This document shows, piece by piece, positions 1-8,241 of a DNA stretch of 64,000 nt (within the stretch, counting starts at the first letter, position 1; each line of letters begins with the position of its first letter). A program made the position numbers and the translations under genes. Below the pieces are notes generated by a model that was not told the origin of the DNA, did no database searches, and saw nothing but the letters and a program-made list of their open reading frames with translations. The DNA lies in contig NZ_JAMQBK010000031.1 in the NCBI RefSeq assembly GCF_023701485.1, positions 227,458-291,457 of the forward strand, in the 5' to 3' direction. The stretch comes from Aporhodopirellula aestuarii. Lineage in GTDB: Bacteria > Planctomycetota > Planctomycetia > Pirellulales > Pirellulaceae.

Positions 1-20
1 CCCATGACACCGCTCGCTCG

Positions 21-2129
21 TCACTCACTGCCGCTCGTATCGTCGACCGTCACCAACTCTTCCATTCCGCCATCGCCCGGATGGAACCGTGCGGCAAAGA
101 AGTCGGCGATCAGGTGTTTGCCCATCACCGAACGTGGCCCACCCGCGGACATCGATCGATACACGACCCAGTGCTCGCTGCCGGTCTGGACGCGAAAACC
201 CGCGGCGACATTGCGAGGAATAATGGAAAGGTTTTCGGCAACCGTGAGTTGCCGCCAAGTCCGTTTTCTGCGAGCACGTCGAGGCTGCAAATCGAGCCAA
301 ACGGGTGAATACACCGCACCTTGACCTGACGTGGTCACAACGAGGTGCCGATCCTCCGACACGGTCACCTGACAAGCCGATGGCCCGACCCGCCATTCAT
401 TCGCGGCCAGTGGCATCAGCAGCGCTCGTCGTTTATTGCCGCTCATCAACAGCAGTTCGCGTGTCTCGTCATCTTCGACGACCTCGACACCGGGTGCCAA
501 CGGAAGCCGGCTGACGCAAACAATCTCCGGTGCAGGTTCCGGTTCTCCGCTTTTTGTTTTTGTCACCGCCGATACCTCATCCGATGCCTTCTTCGTTCTC
601 GGCAACACGGCGTCGGAGACCATCACACAGCAATCATCACGGACCAACATCCATTGACGTTGCAGAACGACGCCGCCGGTAAACGGTTGCTCGATTTCGA
701 TCAGGTGGACGTCGTCATCGGTGTATTCGCAAGTGCATTCCCACTCTCCATCGGGTTGCTGGTCGACGCCGTTAACGCGGATCATGGTTTGATGCTCGCC
801 TGTCAATATCGACTGACGCCCCGCCGTCAGCTCGACGCGTACATCTTCGGCCGAATAATCGACAAAGGTGCGTCCCCGCCGCACATCCCATTGGGGCAAC
901 ATCGCGAGTGTTTTTCCGGCTTCGCTGTGCCACATCGCTTCGGGCAACGACACCTCCCACGCCAATTGCCCGCCGGAGTGACTCTGGCCGAGTGCGGCTG
1001 CCAAGGCGGGCGTGAGACTTTCGTTGTCAAAATCAGACGCAGCCTTCATCAAACCGTGCAGTTCGTTCTGGCTCGCCTTGACTCGCGAACTGGTTTTGCG
1101 GCGGGTCCTTGTCTTGGACGATGAATCGGCCGCGGAAGAATACGCCATGCAATCGACATCGCACTCATCGGCGTCGGCGTAGGAAAAGACTTGCGTGCCA
1201 TCGTGCCGAGCGAGCGCCGCCATCCAAGTGGCGAATTCGGCTGCGATCTCACGTGCTCGTTTTTTGAACTTGCGTTTGCTGACCAACGGAAACAATCGCT
1301 CGCACCGAACCAGCGAAGCCACGATCAATCGCAACTCGCAAGCTTTGGTCACCGACCGGTCGATGGACTCGCCCTCACCCTCCAGAAAAACCGTGACCGC
1401 CTCGACAGCAGGTTCAACGAGTGCTTGGCACGATGGAAGTCCTCCAAGGCCCCACGCAAGCGTCAGTCCGAGTTCACCAGCGAGCAGCAGATGCAAGGGT
1501 GACGTGGCGTCGGATCGCAACGCCGCATCGGCGCGAATTTGCATGAGTTGTTCGCCGCAATGCCACCAGACTTCTCGCGGCAGGATCCGGCTGAGACTCG
1601 GCATCGCCGCCGCCCACAGGATCGTTTCCGCCGCGTCGATGCCAGACATTTCGTCGTTGAAGACGCGATCGATCAGACGCTGCGACTCCGTGGCGAGCAT
1701 TTCTTGGTCGGCATCGGACGTTTGGCCGCCCTCGCCATCGACGCGGGTCGCCAATTCCGCGAGTTTCTGCTGGAGAACCGTCGTTGGCCCGTGCATTGCA
1801 GTCGCCATCCCCCACAGATAGATGGCTCCTCCCGCCGCATCCTGACCGAAATACTTTGCCGCCGAGCGACTCCGCAGGTCCGTGTTCTCCAGCTCGCTTT
1901 GCAGTGTTTCCCATTGGTCAGCCGACACCGGAACGCCGAAATCGGGAGTGATCGCCCGTTTCGCCGACTTATTGGACCGTTTACGTGGTGAGGGGGCGGT
2001 GGAAGTCAATGTCATGGACCAATGAGCGAACAACAGAGATACTAAAGCGGTCAGGCAGTTTAACCACCATGCCGGGCCAAGGAAGACGTAACATCGACGC
2101 TTCGGCCCAGCCCATGGCCGTGCATTCAT
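21..2129 (-). CDS. Large hypothetical protein, possibly heparinase II/III-like
   Basis: A 702-codon reading frame on the minus strand. I do not recognise it with certainty. The N-terminus (residues 1-38) has a hydrophobic stretch; an ATG at 2015 (residue 39) is an equally plausible start and would give a 664-residue protein starting MTLTSTAPSPRKRS, with a basic Lys/Arg-rich beginning. The middle is predicted helical (Ala/Leu-rich, roughly residues 90-320). The last 300 residues look beta-rich and carry phrases such as VDYSAEDVRVELTAGRQS and QRQWMLVRDDCCVMVSDAV, reminiscent of the C-terminal beta domain of heparinase II/III-type proteins; that is only an impression. Its stop lies at the window edge and it is divergent from the YdjY lipoprotein gene, with 21 bp between the longest start and that gene. 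Confidence 0.7.
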   Translation of the reverse strand: MNARPWAGPKRRCYVFLGPAWWLNCLTALVSLLFAHWSMTLTSTAPSPRKRSNKSAKRAITPDFGVPVSADQWETLQSELENTDLRSRSAAKYFGQDAAGGAIYLWGMATAMHGPTTVLQQKLAELATRVDGEGGQTSDADQEMLATESQRLIDRVFNDEMSGIDAAETILWAAAMPSLSRILPREVWWHCGEQLMQIRADAALRSDATSPLHLLLAGELGLTLAWGLGGLPSCQALVEPAVEAVTVFLEGEGESIDRSVTKACELRLIVASLVRCERLFPLVSKRKFKKRAREIAAEFATWMAALARHDGTQVFSYADADECDVDCMAYSSAADSSSKTRTRRKTSSRVKASQNELHGLMKAASDFDNESLTPALAAALGQSHSGGQLAWEVSLPEAMWHSEAGKTLAMLPQWDVRRGRTFVDYSAEDVRVELTAGRQSILTGEHQTMIRVNGVDQQPDGEWECTCEYTDDDVHLIEIEQPFTGGVVLQRQWMLVRDDCCVMVSDAVLPRTKKASDEVSAVTKTKSGEPEPAPEIVCVSRLPLAPGVEVVEDDETRELLLMSGNKRRALLMPLAANEWRVGPSACQVTVSEDRHLVVTTSGQGAVYSPVWLDLQPRRARRKRTWRQLTVAENLSIIPRNVAAGFRVQTGSEHWVVYRSMSAGGPRSVMGKHLIADFFAARFHPGDGGMEELVTVDDTSGSE

Positions 2130-2150
2130 TCCCCAAATCGATTTCTCGCC

Positions 2151-3422
2151 ATGAAATCTCCATTAATGTTCCCCCTCTCAGCCGTCTTGGCCCTCGCAAT
2201 ACTGACCGCCGGTTGCAGCCGCGACCGCAGCGGCGAGGCGACGACGAAGGCGGTCACATCCGATTCGCCAACCGAAACCGTAACCGCCCCCATCGCGGAA
2301 ACACCGGCCTCGGCGAACACGGAAAGCCAGGCCATTACTACCGAACCGGCGGGGCAGACCGCCCCCGCTGCCTCAGCCGCCTCCGACACGGAACCGGGTG
2401 AGCCCGTCTCCGATTCCCCCCCGCGAATGTTGCCCACCCCAGGATCGGATTCGCCGGCAACCGATACGATGGCTAACGCAAACGTCTCAACCGGGACCTC
2501 ACCGGATGGCACAGACGAAATGGCCACCGAGGAGGCTCCAGACGTCGGCGATGACCTCGACGAGGAATACGAGATCGATCCCGAGATCATGGCGCACATC
2601 GAAGCTCAACGGGTGGCCCTGCGACGGATTGCGGACACCTACGCGCCGCCCCCTGGTGCCAAACAACTCGGCGAGCAGCCCGATCTTTGGGTCGACCTCA
2701 AAGCCAAACGGGTTTACGTCGACGGCTACGTCGCGATGAACCGCGGCCCGCTCGAAATGTTGGCTTGTCCCGTGGGGACGAAAGAGCACGAATCGGTGAT
2801 CGCGGTGTTCGCCAAGAGCAGCGAAGTCCACGCGGCGTTGCTCGCGATCGGCGCCCAAAGCGGTACGCCGGTGCGTTGGATCCCTGAGTTCTTGCCACCC
2901 ACCGGACAAACCATTTCGGTCTGGGTCGCGTGGCGAAAACCGCAACCGAGCACTGCACAGGATGTCGCCGATAACACCTCGGATGAAGACGCCCTGGACG
3001 AACCCTCGCCGGCGGAGCCTTTCATCCCGAGTGACGAGTTTATGGTCGTCGACGCGCGGAAATGGGTCCGAAGCGTGGAAACGCAAACCGAACTGGCAGA
3101 ACCCTGGGTATTTGCGGGCAGCACGTTTTGGTCAGATCCGGAAGATGGCATCGAACACTATTCGGCCAACGCGGGCGACATGATTTGTGTTTCCAACTTC
3201 AGTACCGCGATGCTCGATGTGCCGTTCAACAGCAGCGCCGAAACCGGCAATCTGATGTTTGAACCCTTTACCGAACGCATCCCTGAACGGGGCACGCCTG
3301 TTCGCCTCATCCTGGTTCCCCAACCGATCCCACGCGACGAACCGGCACCGCCGCCAGCGGTTGACCCGACAACTCCGCCTGACGAGTCCATCCTGCCAAT
3401 CTCTGAACAGGCCAAACCGTGA
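2151..3422 (+). CDS. YdjY domain-containing lipoprotein
   Basis: 423 residues. The N-terminus has a short basic start, a hydrophobic core and the lipobox LTAGC (Cys at residue 21), so it is predicted to be a lipid-anchored exported protein. Residues 25-150 are low-complexity (Ser, Thr, Pro, Glu), likely a linker. From about residue 168 comes the YdjY-type domain with LWVDLKAKRVYVDGYVAMNR and GPLEMLACPVGTKEHESV, followed by a second part that repeats the theme (VFAGSTFWSDPEDGIEHY). YdjY domains are common in planctomycetes but have no known activity. Its stop overlaps the GTG start of the next gene (GTGA), so the two are probably translationally coupled. Confidence 0.85.
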   Translation: MKSPLMFPLSAVLALAILTAGCSRDRSGEATTKAVTSDSPTETVTAPIAETPASANTESQAITTEPAGQTAPAASAASDTEPGEPVSDSPPRMLPTPGSDSPATDTMANANVSTGTSPDGTDEMATEEAPDVGDDLDEEYEIDPEIMAHIEAQRVALRRIADTYAPPPGAKQLGEQPDLWVDLKAKRVYVDGYVAMNRGPLEMLACPVGTKEHESVIAVFAKSSEVHAALLAIGAQSGTPVRWIPEFLPPTGQTISVWVAWRKPQPSTAQDVADNTSDEDALDEPSPAEPFIPSDEFMVVDARKWVRSVETQTELAEPWVFAGSTFWSDPEDGIEHYSANAGDMICVSNFSTAMLDVPFNSSAETGNLMFEPFTERIPERGTPVRLILVPQPIPRDEPAPPPAVDPTTPPDESILPISEQAKP

Positions 3423-4672
3423 ACGACGTTCATGGCTCTGAAAACCAACACGCCCCGGTTCAAGTGCTGTTAGTCGGCGCCGGTGTCGTCGGACGCGCGA
3501 TCGCGGTGGATCACTTGCGATCGGGAATCGAGGTCTGGATGTCTGACGTTGACGAAGACGTGCTGCGTAAGAGCTGTGACTTGGTCTTGCGCGAGAGCGA
3601 TGGGGTAGCCGATTCGGCATCGCCATGGGGCGCCCGCATCCCGATGCCGATCGTCCATTTCTCGCCACCGGAAACGCGTGCCGGTTCACAAGACACGCCG
3701 ACCACATCTGCCGTTCCCCGTTGGCTTCTCATTGAATCGATCGCCGAACGCCTCGATGTGAAGCAGGCATTCTTTGCCCAAGCGGAACAGTGGTTTGACC
3801 GAGCGGCGGTCTTGACCACCAACACGTCAACGCTTCCGATCGGGTCGATCGCGGCCAAGATGCAATCCCCGGAACAACTTTGCGGCCTGCATTTCTTTAT
3901 GCCGGTGACCGATCGCCCAGCCGCGGAGATCATCCCGCACCAATCTTCTTCCGACCTTCACGATTCAAACGCTTCGACGCATCCGGAAGTGGTCCAAACA
4001 TGCTGCGAACACGTCAAAACGCTCGGCAAAACCCCGCTGAAGGTTCGCGATGCCCCCGGATTTGTGGTCAACCGATTATTGGCCCCTTATCTAAACTTGG
4101 CAACCGATCTGTTATGTGGCGGCATCGAGGCCCAAACGATTCGGACAGCAGCTCTGCGATATGGGATGCCGATTTCGCCGTTTGAACTTGTCGATTTAAT
4201 CGGAACTCGCACCGCGTTTGACGGTGGCCGAATCGTCTGGAGTGCGTTCCCTGGACGGATGGATCCTTCTCCGCTACTGCCAGCCCTAGTAAAACGGAAA
4301 TTGGCGGGAGTCGCCGTCGGCGAAGGTTTTTATCGCTATGACGAAAGCGGGAATCGAATGGGCGACGACCTCTCGCCGCTCACCGCGGAACTCGCCGCAA
4401 AATATAGACACGACTCTTTTGCAAATTTCCCACACGAAGAAGAGGATCGGATTAACCTTCTGACGGAACTGCTCGCCGCGGCAATCCGTCTGGAAGCGAT
4501 CGCGATCGAACAGGATGGCGTGGCCGATGCGGCAACCATCAACGCCGCGATGAAAGGTGGACTGGGCTGGAAACCGGACGTGGGCGATAAGGGTCCGATC
4601 GACACTCTGTCTCCCGAACGTGCACAAGAACTTGCGAACCGATTCCCGAAACTCAAATCGATCCAACCGTGA
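3419..4672 (+). CDS. 3-hydroxyacyl-CoA dehydrogenase family protein
   Basis: 417 residues, GTG start overlapping the preceding stop by 4 bp. The N-terminal Rossmann fold begins with VLLVGAGVVGRAIAVD (GxGxxG at residues 20-25), followed by an acidic SDVDED segment typical of NAD-binding 3-hydroxyacyl-CoA dehydrogenases. The catalytic region is visible: TTNTSTLPIGSIA, then GLHFFMPVTDRP with the catalytic His. The helical C-terminal dimerisation domain begins at VRDAPGFVVNRLLAPYLN, and a second C-terminal domain repeat (AAIRLEAIAIEQDGVAD) follows, as in the dehydrogenase half of FadB/FadJ. There is no enoyl-CoA hydratase domain. The family oxidises (S)-3-hydroxyacyl-CoA with NAD in fatty-acid beta-oxidation. 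The substrate here is unknown; the flanking lipoprotein and amidohydrolase do not suggest one. Confidence 0.9.
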   Translation: MNDVHGSENQHAPVQVLLVGAGVVGRAIAVDHLRSGIEVWMSDVDEDVLRKSCDLVLRESDGVADSASPWGARIPMPIVHFSPPETRAGSQDTPTTSAVPRWLLIESIAERLDVKQAFFAQAEQWFDRAAVLTTNTSTLPIGSIAAKMQSPEQLCGLHFFMPVTDRPAAEIIPHQSSSDLHDSNASTHPEVVQTCCEHVKTLGKTPLKVRDAPGFVVNRLLAPYLNLATDLLCGGIEAQTIRTAALRYGMPISPFELVDLIGTRTAFDGGRIVWSAFPGRMDPSPLLPALVKRKLAGVAVGEGFYRYDESGNRMGDDLSPLTAELAAKYRHDSFANFPHEEEDRINLLTELLAAAIRLEAIAIEQDGVADAATINAAMKGGLGWKPDVGDKGPIDTLSPERAQELANRFPKLKSIQP

Positions 4673-6054
4673 ATGAGTTCATGACCCCATTCTGTTTCCC
4701 CGACGTCAAGAATAGAACGTTGGCGGATAGCAAATCCAACCTCCAAGTGCTTCTGGCTTGGACGCTTGGAGTGTTGCTCTGCACTGCCACCGTCGCTCAA
4801 GGAACCACACCCACCAACGTCACGCCCGCGCCTGGTGCATCCACAGCGGACGCGACCAATCCGGATCAATCGAGCCAGGATGCTGCCGCACCCGAATCGG
4901 ATTTGCCATCGGTTGAAAAGAACGGAGACGCCCAACAGATTCTCGATGGCTGCGACGGACGCGAGCTTTCGGTGCGTAAGTTCAACCCGATCCCTCAGCT
5001 GAAAGTTGCCTCGACGCCGCTAACGCACGCCCGCTTTCCAGTCGTCGACGTGCACACACATATTTTTTATCGATTGCGTCACAACGAGGAAGCGCTCGAT
5101 GACCTCGTCGCGATGATGGACCGCAACCGGATCGCGGTCTGCGCGTCGCTCGACGGGAAACTCGGTAGCCAACTCGACGAACACCTCGAACATCTGTGGT
5201 CGCGATACCGCGACCGTTTCGTTGTGTACGCCAACGTGGACTGGCAAGGCGATGGGGCGACGGACGATCCCGCCACGTGGGCCTGCCATCGCAAAGGCTT
5301 CGCCGAACGCACCGCCGAAAAACTCCGCATCGCGGTTTCTCGCGGCGTGTCAGGACTCAAGATTTTCAAACGGTTGGGATTGGGATATCGCAATCCTGAC
5401 GGATCGCTGATCAAAATCGACGATCCACGCTGGGATCCGATCTGGGAGGTGTGCGGCGAGTTAGAGATCCCCGTGATCATTCACACCGCAGATCCGGCCG
5501 CTTTCTTTGAACCGATCGACTCTTCCAACGAACGCTGGGAAGAGTTATCCCGCCATCCAGACTGGAGCTTTCACGGCGACGAGTATCCTTCGCGTGATGA
5601 ACTGCTGCAGGCCCGCAACCGCGTCATTGCCCGACACCCCAACACGCAGTTCATCGGCGCCCACATCGCTAACAATTCCGAAGACCTGCAGACGGTATCA
5701 ATGTGGATGGAACGATACCCGAATCTATGGCTGGAGCCCGCATCGCGAATCAGCGAACTCGGCCGGCAACCTTACACATCGCGGGACTTCATCATCCGTT
5801 ATGCCGATCGCATTTTATTTGGCACTGATGGCCCCTGGCCGGAAAAACGCTTAAACCTGTACTGGCGTTTCTTCGAGACCCGCGATGAGTACTTTCCGTA
5901 CAGCGAAAAATCTCCGCCGCCACAAGGACTGTGGCAGATCTATGGCATCCATCTGCCCGACGAAGTGCTGCGGAAGATCTACTTTGAAAACGCCTCGAGG
6001 CTGATCCCCGGGGTGAAGTGGCGGATCGAGAAATTTCGCGAACTGGCTCAGTAG
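4669..6054 (+). CDS. Exported amidohydrolase (amidohydrolase-2 family)
   Basis: 461 residues, GTG start overlapping the dehydrogenase stop (GTGA); an ATG at 4681 is an alternative. A hydrophobic segment (LLAWTLGVLLCTATVAQG, about residues 27-44) looks like a signal peptide, then a Thr/Ala/Pro linker. The metallo-hydrolase barrel begins at VVDVHTHIF (HxH metal ligands), and later ligands are visible: IIHTADP, FIGAHIANN and LFGTDGPWPEK with the essential Asp. These match the PF04909 amidohydrolase/decarboxylase group, which often acts on aromatic or lactone substrates through a metal-activated water. It closes a three-gene coupled operon. Export to the periplasm or paryphoplasm is inferred from the signal sequence only. 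Confidence 0.85.
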   Translation: MNEFMTPFCFPDVKNRTLADSKSNLQVLLAWTLGVLLCTATVAQGTTPTNVTPAPGASTADATNPDQSSQDAAAPESDLPSVEKNGDAQQILDGCDGRELSVRKFNPIPQLKVASTPLTHARFPVVDVHTHIFYRLRHNEEALDDLVAMMDRNRIAVCASLDGKLGSQLDEHLEHLWSRYRDRFVVYANVDWQGDGATDDPATWACHRKGFAERTAEKLRIAVSRGVSGLKIFKRLGLGYRNPDGSLIKIDDPRWDPIWEVCGELEIPVIIHTADPAAFFEPIDSSNERWEELSRHPDWSFHGDEYPSRDELLQARNRVIARHPNTQFIGAHIANNSEDLQTVSMWMERYPNLWLEPASRISELGRQPYTSRDFIIRYADRILFGTDGPWPEKRLNLYWRFFETRDEYFPYSEKSPPPQGLWQIYGIHLPDEVLRKIYFENASRLIPGVKWRIEKFRELAQ

Positions 6055-6058
6055 CGAT

Positions 6059-6829
6059 TCAATCGCGTCGGTCATAACGCTTTTGCTTGACTCGCATCAA
6101 CAACCCGATCTGGTGCTTTAGCGCCGGTTGAACGCGGTCATTGACCTTCACCCGCCGCGACTGGTCGGCGGGACCGACGACACCATGATTCAACTCGATG
6201 TCCAACCGCACGGTATCAAACCGCTGGAGTGATGGATCCGAGAACTCCAATCGCACGCACTGCGCGTCTTCTTTGGTCTCGCAAAACGCTTCCACTCCGC
6301 CGTCGGTTTCCGTTGACCATTGGTAGTGCCGCTCGTCGAGCAACGCCCGACGCAGATGGCCGAGCCCCGGGAATGCGGTCAATTCCACCGGCTCGAAATC
6401 CGAACCCTTCCGCGGCAACAGCATGACGTGATCCCCGAGCTGGATCGCGGTGATCGTCGTGGGGCCCCAAAATCGAGTTGTCGCTTCCAAACGGGTTCGG
6501 CGGACGTAGATACTCGACACTGCAAAGATGGCACCGCCGATCAAAATCGCCACCATCGACGCCCAAGCCTTCCATCCGAAGTGGACACGGGGGTCGTTGT
6601 ACTTATCCGCGTGCGGGTCGCCGGTCGTTGTGGCGCCAGCGGGCAACGGGCGTTCGTCGGCGACAGGACTCTCGGTAGCGGGTGTGTCGGCAGAGGGTGA
6701 GTCAGACAAGGTGGGATCCGATAGGGCGGTAGATAGATTCGGTCGTATCGCTTGGAACCCGCGATAACGGTTAAGATAGGGCGCGACCGAGACACGCCTC
6801 GCATTCTTCCAATCACTCCGTTTTATCAT
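6059..6829 (-). CDS. Hypothetical membrane protein
   Basis: 256 residues from the ATG at 6829 (MIKRSDWKNARR). A start further upstream (6898) is open but would overlap the divergent aroB start, so the shorter form is preferred. The first 90 residues are polar and Ser/Thr/Pro-rich. One transmembrane helix is clear (AWASMVAILIGGAIFAVSSIY, about residues 105-125) and is followed by a soluble, probably beta-rich domain with no recognised motif. Divergent from aroB with only 7 bp between start codons, so the promoters must overlap the coding regions or the true start lies further in. Function unknown. Confidence 0.65.
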   Translation of the reverse strand: MIKRSDWKNARRVSVAPYLNRYRGFQAIRPNLSTALSDPTLSDSPSADTPATESPVADERPLPAGATTTGDPHADKYNDPRVHFGWKAWASMVAILIGGAIFAVSSIYVRRTRLEATTRFWGPTTITAIQLGDHVMLLPRKGSDFEPVELTAFPGLGHLRRALLDERHYQWSTETDGGVEAFCETKEDAQCVRLEFSDPSLQRFDTVRLDIELNHGVVGPADQSRRVKVNDRVQPALKHQIGLLMRVKQKRYDRRD

Positions 6830-6836
6830 ACCTGCC

Positions 6837-7988
6837 GTGCCAATCCCTCCCCGCACCGAGTCCGCCGCCACCTCGACCGCCGACGCCTCCGTAATCACCG
6901 TTGAATTGGGAGATCGCAGCTACCCAATCGCCATCAACAGCGGCGAAACAGGCCTCGCCGACCAGGCAGGCTTCGCAGGCCACGCGCAAGCGGCATTAGG
7001 CGACTGCACTCACGCGATCATCATCCAAGACAAAGCCGTCGCCGATTCGGCCGGCGTGAAGATTGCGAAATCGCTCAAACAAATCGACCTCCGAGTCAGC
7101 GTGATCGAAGTGGCCTCGGGCGAAACGAGCAAATCGACCGACCGGATCGCCAAACTGTGGAATGAAATGCTGGACACCGCGGCCGACCGTCGCAGTGTCG
7201 TGATTGCCGTCGGTGGCGGAGTGATTGGTGACTTGGCCGGGTTCGCGGCGGCGACATTCACGCGTGGTTTGCGACTCGTTCAAGTTCCTACCACATTGCT
7301 AGCAATGGTCGACAGCAGTGTTGGAGGCAAAACGGGGATCAACCTCCCGGGTGGAAAAAACCTCGTCGGCGCATTTTGGCAACCTCATCTGGTTTGGATC
7401 GATACTGATTTCCTCAACACATTGCCGGAACGTGAATACATCAGCGGGCTGGCCGAGGTGATCAAGTATGGCGTCATCGAAGACGCCGAATTCTTTGAAT
7501 ACTTAGAAACGGACATGGCGGGAATTCTGCAGCGAGATCCCGTTCCGACTCGTCACGCGATCGCAAAGAGCTGCCAATCCAAGGCCCGCGTGGTGGCCGA
7601 GGACGAACGCGAAACAACCGGCCGCCGCGCGATTCTCAACTATGGCCACACGTTTGCCCACGCGATCGAATCCACCGCCGGTTACGGCGTGATGCTGCAC
7701 GGCGAAGCGGTCGCGATCGGAATGCAAATGGCCGCCAACCTGAGCATCAACCTCGGCCGCTGCGACGAGCAGCTTCTGGAACGGCAAACCGAACTGCTCG
7801 CCGCCGCAAAACTGCCACTCACTTGGAAAGATGCCGACCCGAACGACATGATCGCGGTCATGGCTCGCGACAAAAAAGTCGCCCATGGAAAGCTGCGGTT
7901 TGTGCTACCGGACCGCATCGGCAACGTCGAACTCGTCGGCGACGTCCCCGCGCCTCAAGTCGTCGCTGCCATCAAAGCGTGTCGATAA
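6837..7988 (+). CDS. aroB: 3-dehydroquinate synthase
   Basis: 383 residues, GTG start. Converts DAHP to 3-dehydroquinate, the second step of the shikimate pathway, in the cytoplasm with NAD and a divalent metal. Signature segments are intact: VVIAVGGGVIGDLAGFAAAT, the VPTTLLAMVDSSVGGKTGIN stretch (substrate/NAD binding), NLVGAFWQP, SGLAEVIKYGVI (metal-binding Glu), NYGHTFAHAIE and HGEAVAIGM (metal-binding His). Length is close to the family norm (about 360) with a short N-terminal extension. It stands alone; no other aromatic-pathway gene is nearby. A hairpin at 8096-8139 may end its transcript. Confidence 0.97.
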   Translation: MPIPPRTESAATSTADASVITVELGDRSYPIAINSGETGLADQAGFAGHAQAALGDCTHAIIIQDKAVADSAGVKIAKSLKQIDLRVSVIEVASGETSKSTDRIAKLWNEMLDTAADRRSVVIAVGGGVIGDLAGFAAATFTRGLRLVQVPTTLLAMVDSSVGGKTGINLPGGKNLVGAFWQPHLVWIDTDFLNTLPEREYISGLAEVIKYGVIEDAEFFEYLETDMAGILQRDPVPTRHAIAKSCQSKARVVAEDERETTGRRAILNYGHTFAHAIESTAGYGVMLHGEAVAIGMQMAANLSINLGRCDEQLLERQTELLAAAKLPLTWKDADPNDMIAVMARDKKVAHGKLRFVLPDRIGNVELVGDVPAPQVVAAIKACR

Positions 7989-8046
7989 AACTCCGGCGGT
8001 GTGCCGCGGGATGACGGCACGGGCAAATCAGCAGGGTGAAGAAGCG

Positions 8047-8066
8047 GGGCAGGGCAGGGCAGGGCA
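8047..8066. repeat. GGGCA pentamer repeat, four copies
   Basis: Four perfect tandem copies of GGGCA in the spacer downstream of aroB. The same pentamer recurs at 39778-39836 inside a coding region, and in shorter runs near 31309, 34681 and 63960. Confidence 0.85.
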
Positions 8067-8095
8067 GACAACTCAGCCGCGAGGGTGTGCTGGAG

Positions 8096-8144
8096 CGTGA
8101 CGCAAGACTCGTAGTTCGAGAACTGATCTTGCCGTCACGTCGGT
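8096..8144 (+). terminator. Possible aroB terminator hairpin
   Basis: CGTGACGCAAG (8096-8106) pairs with CTTGCCGTCACG (8128-8139) with one bulged base, and TCGGTTTT follows. The loop itself holds a small AGTTC/GAACT palindrome. The U-tract is short, so this is a moderate call. Confidence 0.45.
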
Positions 8145-8241
8145 TTTCTAGCTATCGCTGACTTCATAGCCTCGGCGTCGCCGCAGCTATCGAACTTGCT
8201 CATTGAACCGTTCCTTTACCCGTCACAACGGAAGCCGCACG

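Noticed and set aside
345..1124. 259-residue plus-strand frame opposite the first gene
   Set aside because: The minus-strand frame is longer, has balanced composition and covers the whole region.
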